Below, piece after piece: positions 35,854 to 42,338 of a stretch of DNA of 64,000 nt (its first letter is position 1; every line of letters begins with the position of its first letter). The notes beneath the pieces were generated by a model. That model was not told the origin of the DNA, ran no database searches, and was given only the letters and a program-made list of their open reading frames with translations. The stretch comes from Chrysogorgia sp. JL179-B06. Lineage: Eukaryota; Cnidaria; Anthozoa; Scleralcyonacea; Chrysogorgiidae. The stretch spans positions 8,464,501-8,528,500 of the forward strand of contig JAYKKM010000437.1 of the NCBI GenBank assembly GCA_035772405.1, written 5' to 3'. Both the position numbers and the translations under genes were made by a program.

Positions 35854-36198
35854 ATGGACGTAAAAATATCTGAATGTCAAACAGTTACTGAGCTTACAAC
35901 TTTGGAAAACCTATATGTGTTGAACGAGTTTGAGCAAGGCTTAGTGTTTGAGAGGAAAGTGGAAATTATTAGCCGTTTGCTGGAATGGGGTATGGAAAAC
36001 GAACAAATGGGTCTTGCTGCGAACCTTACCGATTCCTGGACGCCGGGACAAAGAGAACATTTTTTGCTTGACTGGAATAACGACGAGCCTCTTGTGGAAA
36101 TGTTGGCAAATGAGGATTCGCAGCTACATGATTTAACTCATCAATGGCCTACCGAAGAAAGAGAGCGTTTCTATCGCGACTGGCAAGACGATGTTTGA
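35854..36198 (+). CDS. 114-aa TIR-encoded protein, left copy
   Basis: This acidic, helical protein is identical to the right TIR copy (51559-51903). It begins MDVKISECQTV and is rich in Glu, Asp, Leu and Trp, including two DW motifs (FLLDWNND, FYRDWQDD) in similar contexts (TxxQREHFLLDW and TEERERFYRDW) that suggest an internal repeat. No known domain was recognised. Its position between the TIR promoter and the polymerase start, and its duplication in both TIRs, argue that it is expressed early or matters for replication. The TGA overlaps the ATG of the polymerase-type frame by 8 bases. Confidence 0.65.
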   Translation: MDVKISECQTVTELTTLENLYVLNEFEQGLVFERKVEIISRLLEWGMENEQMGLAANLTDSWTPGQREHFLLDWNNDEPLVEMLANEDSQLHDLTHQWPTEERERFYRDWQDDV

Positions 36199-36370
36199 TT
36201 TCCAGAGAGAAATTCTAAGTTATTGTCAATCTGATGTGGATATTTTACGTCGTTCCTGTCTTGAATTTCGCGAACTGTTCCGGGATGTCACAGACATAGA
36301 TCCGTTTGCAGAATGTCTCAAAGGGGAGACAAAGGGGGTTAGGCGAATGCGAAAATGTATACATTTTTAG
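36191..36370 (+). pseudogene. duplicated 5' fragment of pPolB in left TIR
   Basis: The frame starts like the polymerase at the other end and includes the Exo III motif YCQSDVDIL. It leaves homology at the TIR border (36319) and stops 17 codons later at TAG 36368. It is a by-product of the TIR extending into the polymerase exon. Confidence 0.7.
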
Positions 36371-36546
36371 GTGAAAACATGGTAACGAGGCTTATGCGCT
36401 TGGATGCACGCATACATTAAAATAGACAAGACATGGATTAAATTTCTTTTATTTCGATAATTAACAGGCTTACAATGACAGCTATAATATTACAATTAGT
36501 CTACAAATGTTCTCAAATATATTGTCCGATAAATAATATAACGTTT

Positions 36547-36948
36547 TTAGGTTAGCCACTTCTTAAATATATCGTCTCCTTCTTCCTCGCCGAAGCAAAT
36601 CGTTGTCTTAGTATTTGATTTTGCCTTCTTAATGGAAGATTTGGGCATTCTTTGCCTCTGTCTCTTATTAATTAAAATTGCCTTCCCTCTTAGAAAATTA
36701 TTAAACTGTTTTGCCATTTCCTCTTGCCGTTGTATTAACCGTTCTAAAGTTATTTCCATGCTGTCCTTTGCTGGGTTATAGTCATCCAACGGGACACATA
36801 TTCCAATTTTACCCCGCTTTAACCATTTAGCGCGTTCTTCCATGTCCATGCCATGTACTTGGTCAAGATGATTTGCTAGTCTTGCGAGATTGGTGCTTCC
36901 ACAACCAAAAACAGGACAGTTTCTTCGCGTGCGACATGCGCCCCACAA
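36547..36948 (-). CDS. C2H2 zinc-finger protein, 5' end unclear
   Basis: The frame of up to 133 codons has a single C2H2-like finger near its start (C11-x4-C16-x10-H27-x4-H32, in CPVFGCGSTNL and ANHLDQVH). An ERAKWLKRG segment follows, then a basic, NLS-like region (RQRQRMPKSSIKKAKS) and an acidic end. Proteins with this finger and ER..WL signature occur next to cnidarian mobile elements; the function is unknown. No ATG precedes the finger. The frame opens directly from the internal copy of the TIR end (36938 onward), so either a spliced upstream exon exists or the 5' end was replaced by that repeat. Translation from the first internal ATG would lose the finger. Confidence 0.55.
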   Translation of the reverse strand: MWGACRTRRNCPVFGCGSTNLARLANHLDQVHGMDMEERAKWLKRGKIGICVPLDDYNPAKDSMEITLERLIQRQEEMAKQFNNFLRGKAILINKRQRQRMPKSSIKKAKSNTKTTICFGEEEGDDIFKKWLT

Positions 36949-37306
36949 TGCATTGCACGTTTGGCGCCGGAAGTAACGTTACCCTTTGGACGAAGTAACG
37001 TTACCTCGTTACAAGGGTGACGTCACTCTAGGTAACGTTACCTTGTTACGGCGCCTGATGACGTCATCCCCGAAAGTAAGTAACGTTACCTGGAGATAAC
37101 GTTACCTTAGTATTCATACGCCCGAACGTTACCTCGTTACAAGGGTGACGTCACTCAAGGTAACGTTACCTTGTTACGGCGCCTGATGACGTCATCCCCG
37201 AAAGTAAGTAATGAGGTAACGTTACCGGTAACGTTACCTGGAGGTAACGTTACCTTAGTATTCATACGCCCGAATGTTACCTGTAGGTAACGTTACCTTT
37301 GCACCG
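36938..37306 (+). repeat. internal direct copy of the left TIR end
   Basis: From CATGCGCCCCACAATGCATT onward it repeats 35349-35640 almost base for base, then adds more GGTAACGTTACC units up to about 37306. Four TGACGTCA sites recur (37019, 37059, 37146, 37187). It lies in the same orientation as the left TIR and separates the zinc-finger ORF from the zf-GRF gene. Confidence 0.85.
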
Positions 37307-37465
37307 CGATACACATTTATAACGTTTGATCATTTCAATCATGTATTTAAAAACAAAATCAATACAATATAGGTTTTACTACATATTATATGTTTAACTG
37401 TTTATATTCTATAAATGTTTCAACTCTTTTGAGAATATTTAAACTGTTTATATTCTATAAATGTT

Positions 37466-37978
37466 TCAGTTCTTCTGAGAGTAAGAGTTGTAAAATAACG
37501 GTATGAACGGCTCTTCAACGCGGGGCGACTTTGTTGGTTCTTCAGGTGCCCATTGAAAATAATCACACGACGTTTCGTTTGAACAGCAAAAGAACATTCG
37601 ACCTTTGTTAGGACCCTCCTTTTTCACTTTATACATGGCGCTTTGCTGTCCGTGATGACAATTCGGTTTCTCAATCTGTTCCTCGTCAGCCCACATCCAT
37701 AGGGAACACGGATTTTCACGAGCTGCGCACGTAAAATAGGGTCTACCGTAACTGGGTTTCATCAGATCCTTCACAACACGAAACTGTGCCGGTTTATGGT
37801 GTTCCTGACACTTAGGCTGTTCCATGCTGGTGCTTCTCCACGTCGTCAGGGCTTTTTGAAATACAAATCCGTCGTCCTCGGAGCAGATAAACCCACAGCT
37901 AGGTTTCTGTCCACAAAACCAGAAGGAACCATTTTTCGTGGTCGAGCAAGAAGCAGGTTTTCCATGTAAACACTCCAT
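37466..37978 (-). CDS. triple zf-GRF zinc-finger protein
   Basis: This is a 170-residue protein made of three tandem GRF-type zinc fingers (about 2-40, 57-99 and 106-150). Each has the C-x-H/E-H-G/K start, a central aromatic-C block (FWFCGQ, PYFTCAA, MFFCCSN) and a final C-x5-F/W motif. In cellular proteins (TTF2, NEIL3, APE2, TOP3A) GRF fingers bind single-stranded DNA or forked DNA ends. A DNA-replication or end-protection role is plausible for a protein-primed element. A TATAAA on the minus strand (38033-38038) lies about 55 bp before the chosen ATG; an upstream frame extension has no ATG. This gene is not part of the usual Polinton core. Confidence 0.8.
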   Translation of the reverse strand: MECLHGKPASCSTTKNGSFWFCGQKPSCGFICSEDDGFVFQKALTTWRSTSMEQPKCQEHHKPAQFRVVKDLMKPSYGRPYFTCAARENPCSLWMWADEEQIEKPNCHHGQQSAMYKVKKEGPNKGRMFFCCSNETSCDYFQWAPEEPTKSPRVEEPFIPLFYNSYSQKN

Positions 37979-38032
37979 CTCACTAACTTGAGCTGTATAT
38001 GTATTGTGGTATGTTTGCTCCGTCCTTTTCAA

Positions 38033-38038
38033 TTTATA
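38033..38038 (-). promoter_or_regulatory. TATA box of zf-GRF gene
   Basis: TATAAA on the minus strand lies 55 bp before the ATG at 37978. It supports that start over an extended frame. The palindrome array at 38130-38340 lies behind it. Confidence 0.5.
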
Positions 38039-38129
38039 CTCTCAGCTCGTTCATGTTCAGACATGTCCAACTAATCAAATCACATGTCCAACCAATCAAA
38101 TCACGTCGAAAGTATACGTCATCTCTTTA

Positions 38130-38340
38130 TCAAGGTAACGTTACCTCGTTACAAGGGTGACGTCACTCAAGGTAACGTTACCTCGTTACAAGGGTGACGT
38201 CACTCAAGGTAACGTTACCTCCAGGTAACGTTACCTCGTTACAAGGGTGACGTTACCTACATGTAACGTTCGGGCACAGAATAATAATCGGGCGTATGAG
38301 TACTAAGGTAACGTTACCTCGTTACAAGTGTGACGTCACT
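38130..38340. promoter_or_regulatory. palindrome array between two divergent genes
   Basis: This is a third block of GGTAACGTTACC units with three TGACGTCA sites (38158, 38195, 38331). It is placed between the zf-GRF gene (-) and the exonuclease-like gene (+), each with its own TATA box. It may serve as a shared bidirectional enhancer. Confidence 0.6.
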
Positions 38341-38352
38341 ATGCATGGGGTC

Positions 38353-38360
38353 TATATAAA
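38353..38360 (+). promoter_or_regulatory. TATA box of the exonuclease-like gene
   Basis: TATATAAA lies 15 bp after the last TGACGTCA of the array. An initiation site about 30 bp on would fall at the first ATG (38383), which favours the second ATG at 38401. Confidence 0.5.
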
Positions 38361-38400
38361 AACCTAAGGATTTGCAATACAAATGTATCGATCACTCAAC

Positions 38401-38931
38401 ATGCATTGCCAGCCAGAGGATATCATAGCAGTCATAGATATGGACGGGTATTATGTAGAGAACATATTTCTCTGTAAGGAGTTGGGTCTACTGAATGTCG
38501 GAGACACTACGTCCCATTCCTTCTTTTTTGACATCGGTGTGAGCTGGGACGACCTCGCCCAAAAGGACAAGAAGACCTGTAGATATGTGCAAAAACACAT
38601 CCATAAATTACCGTTTGGAGTGCCTCGGGGCACCGAAGCATTCCCAATTTCAGATTTGGAGGCAATTGTAGCGAGTTTTTACAGCAAAACACGGAAAAAC
38701 CTAAGCTCTACCATTGCTTACAAGGGCGGACACTACGAGAGAGACCTGTTGGCAGACCTTGACATTCCGTCCGTAAATCTGGAATGCTTCGGCTGTCCCA
38801 AAGCTGAAAAACTATTTGACCAACTTATCTGGCTGGAAACCTGTGGTAACCACATCTCCTTCAACGCCTATCAGCATTGCCCCAAAGTGGAAGTGGAAGC
38901 GTACGGGCTGTGGATGCAAAAGAATCTTTAA
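38401..38931 (+). CDS. exonuclease/RNase H-fold-like conserved protein, probably frameshifted at the end
   Basis: The frame has 176 codons from the ATG at 38401 (182 from 38383). It opens with an acidic motif IAVIDMDGYYVENIF, has a middle part LPFGVPRGTEAFPI, then STIAYKGGHYERDLL and NLECFGCPKAE. The order of a DxDG motif, then the AYKGGHxERD block, resembles DEDD-type 3'-5' exonucleases, but the full catalytic set could not be confirmed. Similar ORFs are common in cnidarian repeats and virus-like elements. After LWMQKNL the frame stops, while the overlapping frame continues with a plausible helix (YETIAKTLGKLL) to 39016, so a small indel near 38920 probably cut off about 30 residues. AATAAA follows at about 39139. 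Confidence 0.5.
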   Translation: MHCQPEDIIAVIDMDGYYVENIFLCKELGLLNVGDTTSHSFFFDIGVSWDDLAQKDKKTCRYVQKHIHKLPFGVPRGTEAFPISDLEAIVASFYSKTRKNLSSTIAYKGGHYERDLLADLDIPSVNLECFGCPKAEKLFDQLIWLETCGNHISFNAYQHCPKVEVEAYGLWMQKNL

Positions 38932-39293
38932 AGATCAATACGAAACAATCGCGAAAACCCTCGGAAAATTACTGTGTGCACATAGTCTTAGAGATTTTAA
39001 GAACCGTGGTACATGATTGAAATTTTAGTTACTAAATTAGTTTAGTTTTCTGCATGCTTTTTATTTTATGTAATTTTATGTAACACACCTCTTTTGGAAA
39101 CCAGCTTTGTAAGTTGAAAAGACTATAGTGTGTTTTTAAATAAAGTTAAATCCTGTTAACTCATGTTTTATTTCATTCAAATCTTTATATCGTTACAAAA
39201 GAGGGAAAAAAAAACACAACGAGTATTACGTTTTTATTCTTTTATAAAATGTGGTGGCTCTTAAAAGAGCCGTTTTTTTTTTTATCTTGACGT
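38932..39293. other. convergent 3' region
   Basis: Contains the displaced C-terminal frame of the previous gene (to 39016), an AATAAA for it at about 39139, an inverse AATAAA for the following minus gene near 39166, and A/T homopolymers. No further gene is seen. Confidence 0.4.
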
Positions 39294-39554
39294 CTAAAAG
39301 TCAAAGCCCATGTTTTGTAGCAGGTCTAGGTTCGGAAGCTCTTCGAACCAGTCCATGTCCAAACTGTGGTCGGAGCCGCCTTCTGCCGTGTCTTTTTTTT
39401 CCCCGCCGTGCTCCGACTCGAACCGAGCCACCAGTTCCGGGTTCTCGCGAAGTACAAAGTCATAAAAGGCTTTGTACTTGGCAAGCTTTTCTGTCCTCTT
39501 CTTTCTGCACCTTCTGGATTTCTCTGCATCCCGCCGCTGTTTTTCCACTTCCAT
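39294..39554 (-). CDS. bZIP-like basic protein with acidic tail
   Basis: From the ATG at 39554 the protein has 86 residues. The N-terminus reads RRDAEKSRRCRKKRTEKL, which matches the spacing of a bZIP DNA-contacting basic region. The following helix (LAKYKAFYDFVLREN) has only a short hydrophobic spacing, broken by Pro, so the leucine zipper is weak. The C-terminus is strongly acidic with bulky hydrophobics (DMDWFEELPNLDLLQNMGFDF region), like transcription activation domains. An upstream in-frame stretch without an ATG could add about 12 residues by splicing. It lies about 1 kb from arrays of TGACGTCA, the standard bZIP site. A regulatory role in the element is inferred; it could also be a basic packaging peptide. 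Confidence 0.5.
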   Translation of the reverse strand: MEVEKQRRDAEKSRRCRKKRTEKLAKYKAFYDFVLRENPELVARFESEHGGEKKDTAEGGSDHSLDMDWFEELPNLDLLQNMGFDF

Positions 39555-39627
39555 CCTGGCGCGAACTGTCAGATTGTGTGTGTTTCGCACTTTTACGACT
39601 TAGGGTCAAGGGCAAAGTCCATGTCCA

Positions 39628-39690
39628 AAGGTTACACGTGAAGGTTACACGTGATACCGCACGTGATACCGCACGCGATTTTTCGGTTTA
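39628..39690. promoter_or_regulatory. CACGTG E-box cluster between divergent genes
   Basis: GTTACACGTGA and ACCGCACGTGATACCGCAC units recur in tandem pairs. They give three CACGTG/ACACGTGA palindromes and a CACGCG variant within 60 bp. The cluster lies between the bZIP-like gene (-) and the membrane-protein gene (+). E-boxes are bHLH-type sites. Confidence 0.5.
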
Positions 39691-39785
39691 CTTTACACTA
39701 CGTCTCCGAGGACCGCTGTACAGAATGTGGTTTTTTTTTTGGTTTGGTTTTTTTTTTTGAAAAAAAAACTGACGTTTAATACAAC

Positions 39786-40424
39786 ATGGCCGGTAAAACA
39801 TTTGTTTTGTTTGTTTTCTTGTTGATCGGGTTATCGTTTGCCTCACGTTGCAAAGAGCAACGATGGATAGGTCTGTTGGATTGTTCGAGACTCCGCTTAG
39901 TGTCCTTACCACACATTGACACGCCAAACAGATGGGTTAAGGTAATCGACCTGAGACAAAATAACTTCGCTACTGCTAATCTCTCCATGGTTTTGGTGGA
40001 CTATCCCAATGTGCAACTAATAGATCTCCGCCAAAATCCACTAGTTTGCGTGAAGACCGTTCTAGTCCGAATACTATTAAGCGACTGTAACTCCACCACG
40101 ACCACCGCAGGTACTAACACATCTTCATCTACTAATATCGCCTCTACGTTCTCCTTCGTCAACATCTCTAGCATCTCTCCGACTAAGAATGGCAAGAATA
40201 ATGATAGAACATTAACATTACTATATACTATACCTCCAGCTGGCGCTCTAGTGACCATACTTGTTTTCCTTGTTTGTTTTTGTGTTGTACGGAGTAGAAG
40301 ACGCCCTACCAACGATTTTGAACTCAGTGTTATGTCTAATGTTCCACGCTGTTCAGAAAGTGTTCTCTCTACTTCGACCTCTGACAGTGGATTATTACAT
40401 TATGAGAGAGATACCGTAGTTTGA
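39786..40424 (+). CDS. type I membrane protein with LRR-like repeats
   Basis: This is a 212-residue protein. Residues 1-20 form a signal peptide. C22 and C33 frame an LRR N-cap-like segment. Two leucine-rich-repeat motifs follow (WVKVIDLRQNNF at 50 and NVQLIDLRQNPL at 75), then C88 and C101. A Ser/Thr-rich stalk (102-140) has N-glycosylation sequons (NST, NTS, NIS). The transmembrane helix is at 147-168 with stop-transfer RSRRR. The 40-residue tail ends DTVV, a class I PDZ-ligand shape. The layout is that of a cell-surface or envelope receptor. Such a gene is not a Polinton core gene, and it may be captured from a host LRR gene. Attachment, signalling or immune roles are all possible and unproven. 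Confidence 0.7.
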   Translation: MAGKTFVLFVFLLIGLSFASRCKEQRWIGLLDCSRLRLVSLPHIDTPNRWVKVIDLRQNNFATANLSMVLVDYPNVQLIDLRQNPLVCVKTVLVRILLSDCNSTTTTAGTNTSSSTNIASTFSFVNISSISPTKNGKNNDRTLTLLYTIPPAGALVTILVFLVCFCVVRSRRRPTNDFELSVMSNVPRCSESVLSTSTSDSGLLHYERDTVV

Positions 40425-40455
40425 TTTTGTATATGTTGACAATTTTTCAAGATTC

Positions 40456-40464
40456 CTTGTTTTG
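40456..40464. repeat. 9-bp target-site duplication, left (CTTGTTTTG)
   Basis: It matches 40584-40592 and flanks the MITE. Nine bp is the size made by Mutator-like transposases. Confidence 0.75.
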
Positions 40465-40583
40465 TAGCCTGCGGCCCCTTATTACCTTGCGCCTGCACGC
40501 GTCACCGCGGACCGTGTCAGCGGTGACGCGTTCAGCGGTGACGCGTGCAGGCGCAAGGTAATAGGGGCTGCTTCCGCAGGCTA
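40465..40583. mobile_element. 119-bp MITE nested in the Polinton
   Basis: TAGCCTGCGG...CCGCAGGCTA ends, arms paired through CTATTACCTTGCGCCTGCAC, and a centre with repeated GCGGTGACGCGT. It has a 9-bp duplication. It lies between genes and so leaves the Polinton coding set intact. It must be younger than the Polinton copy or have travelled with it. Confidence 0.85.
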
Positions 40584-40931
40584 CTTGTTTTGTTACTAAT
40601 TTTAGATAAAGTGTTGATAACAAAGTAGGTTGTGTCACATAGAACTTGCGACAACTTCCTGTTGAGAGCCGTTGAGTTAATTTATAATATTATTTTCATA
40701 TGAAATCAAACATTTCATATATTTGAAACTTTGCTAGTGTCGTCTCCAAGCGATTACCTTGTTTTCTATCTACACTTTGCTTGAACGAGGATGTTTCTCA
40801 GTACACATTTCAAATGAATAACATTGCTTGAAACATTTATGACAACGTACTCATTCTGTGTTTGTTTTTTTCAAATACATAATTGAATTATTTCACATTT
40901 TGTGTTCATTTACTGTTGTCGGGTGGGAAAG

Positions 40932-41294
40932 ATGGAAGTGATTTTGGATGAGCTTAAAAGAAATGACGTCGACATTGATATGAGAACGTTAACACATCAT
41001 GTCAACTACATGCTTAAATATCATGAGACGTTGTACAATCAATTGGTACCGCGCATAGATCCTGACGAGTTATCAATCGTTTTTATCGAGATGAATGTGA
41101 ACAATTTTGGTCGTGCCATAGCTTACCTGACATTGGTTTATGTGATGAATGACTCTTGCTCAGAGCACGTTACGCGTAGAGCTGTACAGTTGGTTGCCGC
41201 ACCTCTTAAAAGCTTCGATATCACAATGGTCAAGATCGAAGAAAGTTTTTTCCGTAAAATGATTTCTTTTGCTCAACGTATTTTTTCGCTATAA
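40932..41294 (+). CDS. putative Bcl-2-like protein
   Basis: This is a 120-residue, all-helical protein from the ATG at 40932; a longer frame has no ATG. Residues 56-71 (VNNFGRAIAYLTLVYV) resemble the BH1 motif of Bcl-2 proteins, where N-W/F-G-R is followed by a hydrophobic helix. A helix with BH3-like spacing (TLTHHVNYMLKYHE) precedes it. No BH2 Trp or C-terminal anchor is evident. Small viral Bcl-2 proteins keep the fold with little sequence identity. If correct it would block mitochondrial cell death. It is first in the rightward block before the ATPase. The alternative is an unrelated helical Polinton protein. Confidence 0.4.
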   Translation: MEVILDELKRNDVDIDMRTLTHHVNYMLKYHETLYNQLVPRIDPDELSIVFIEMNVNNFGRAIAYLTLVYVMNDSCSEHVTRRAVQLVAAPLKSFDITMVKIEESFFRKMISFAQRIFSL

Positions 41295-41326
41295 AGTACA
41301 CGAACATGTGAAATAAAACTCATTTA

Positions 41327-41974
41327 ATGTTTTGCACGATGGATGTACGGTTTAAAACACCTGCAAATTTTTATATTTGCGGACAAAGTCAAAGTGGAAA
41401 ATCGTATTTGGTTCGCTCCATGTTACATCATTTAGAAGAACTGTTTTATCCTGTTCCAGCAAAAATAATTTACTGCTATGGAGAGTATCAAAAGGAATTT
41501 GACGAATTATCTATGCCGAACGTTGAACTGGTGGAAGGTTTTCCAAACGACTTATATGACTTAACAGAAGGGTATGATAATTCCCTAGTCGTGCTTGATG
41601 ATTTGATGTCTCACTGTTCCAACGATCAACGCGCATCAGACCTATTTACCCGCGGTTCTCATCATCGTGGTATATCTGTGTTGTACCTTACGCAAAATTT
41701 ATTTCCACCCGGTAAATTGTCACGAACGATCTCACTCAATTCACACTATATGTTGGTATTCCGGAATTTACGCGACTCGCTTGGGATTACAACACTTGCG
41801 AAACAAATGTTTCCTAAACATGGCAATTACCTTTTGGATTCGTATCGTGATGCTACAAGCAGCCCTTACGGATATTTAATGATTGATTGTCATCAGCTGA
41901 CACCGGAAAACATGCGTCTAAGAACCAGCATTTTACCTGGGGAGAGACAGATTGTCTACGTGAAGCGTACTTAA
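41327..41974 (+). CDS. genome-packaging ATPase (FtsK/HerA type)
   Basis: Walker A GQSQSGKS is at 19-26 and Walker B SLVVLDD at 86-92. These are followed by the SHHRGISVLYLTQNLF block with the conserved Gln. The 215-residue size suits the A32-like ATPases of Polintons and adeno-like viruses. The protein would pump the element's DNA into preformed capsids. A second ATG at 41339 is an alternative start. The previous gene's AATAAA at 41311 lies between the two. Confidence 0.93.
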   Translation: MFCTMDVRFKTPANFYICGQSQSGKSYLVRSMLHHLEELFYPVPAKIIYCYGEYQKEFDELSMPNVELVEGFPNDLYDLTEGYDNSLVVLDDLMSHCSNDQRASDLFTRGSHHRGISVLYLTQNLFPPGKLSRTISLNSHYMLVFRNLRDSLGITTLAKQMFPKHGNYLLDSYRDATSSPYGYLMIDCHQLTPENMRLRTSILPGERQIVYVKRT

Positions 41975-42008
41975 GTTGTGTGTGCCGTTTAAATCCACCA
42001 TTTACAAG

Positions 42009-42338
42009 ATGTCGAAGCGTATGAGAGGAACTCTTCCCTATCTTCAGGTTATAATGAAATCTAAACCTAAATTGCGAAAGTTGCTTATCGATAACGTTCC
42101 CGCGAATGTTATCACGGCTATTTGTGAGTGTTCACTGAATTTACTTAAAGGTGTTATCCCATTAACACCGCGTCAAAAGCAACGTTTGGTGCGCTACAAG
42201 ACACATCTCCGCGCGTTGGCAAATAAGAAAGTGTCGAGGAAACGAAAAAAGGTGTACCTTAATCAAAAAGGTGGGGGTTTATTGACGGCTCTTTTGGCAC
42301 CGATTCTTAGTGTACTTGGAAGTTTGCTAGTAAAATGA
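42009..42338 (+). CDS. small basic Polinton protein with hydrophobic C-terminus
   Basis: From the ATG at 42009 it has 109 residues. The N-terminal half is helical (RGTLPYLQVIMKSKPKL), the middle is basic (PLTPRQKQRLVRYKTHLRAL and VSRKRKKVY), and the end is a Gly-rich hydrophobic helix (GGGLLTALLAPILSVLGSLL). This order is very common in animal Polintons and adintovirus-like elements. The likely role is a minor virion or membrane-active peptide, by analogy only. Its stop overlaps the next ATG (ATGA). Confidence 0.65.
   Translation: MSKRMRGTLPYLQVIMKSKPKLRKLLIDNVPANVITAICECSLNLLKGVIPLTPRQKQRLVRYKTHLRALANKKVSRKRKKVYLNQKGGGLLTALLAPILSVLGSLLVK

Larger units (their letters stand above)
35322..36319 (+). 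repeat. Polinton left TIR (998 bp)
   Basis: Inverted match to 51438-52436. From the outside in it has an 11-base C run, an array of GGTAACGTTACC-like and TGACGTCA palindromes (35349-35640), a TATA box, a 5'UTR intron, the 114-aa gene, and 129 bp equal to the start of the polymerase ORF. Similarity stops at GAATGTCTC (36319). Confidence 0.95.

Noticed and set aside
39251..39760. 169-codon plus-strand frame
   Set aside because: It is antisense to the bZIP-like gene and to the E-box promoter region, crosses homopolymers, and shows no motif.
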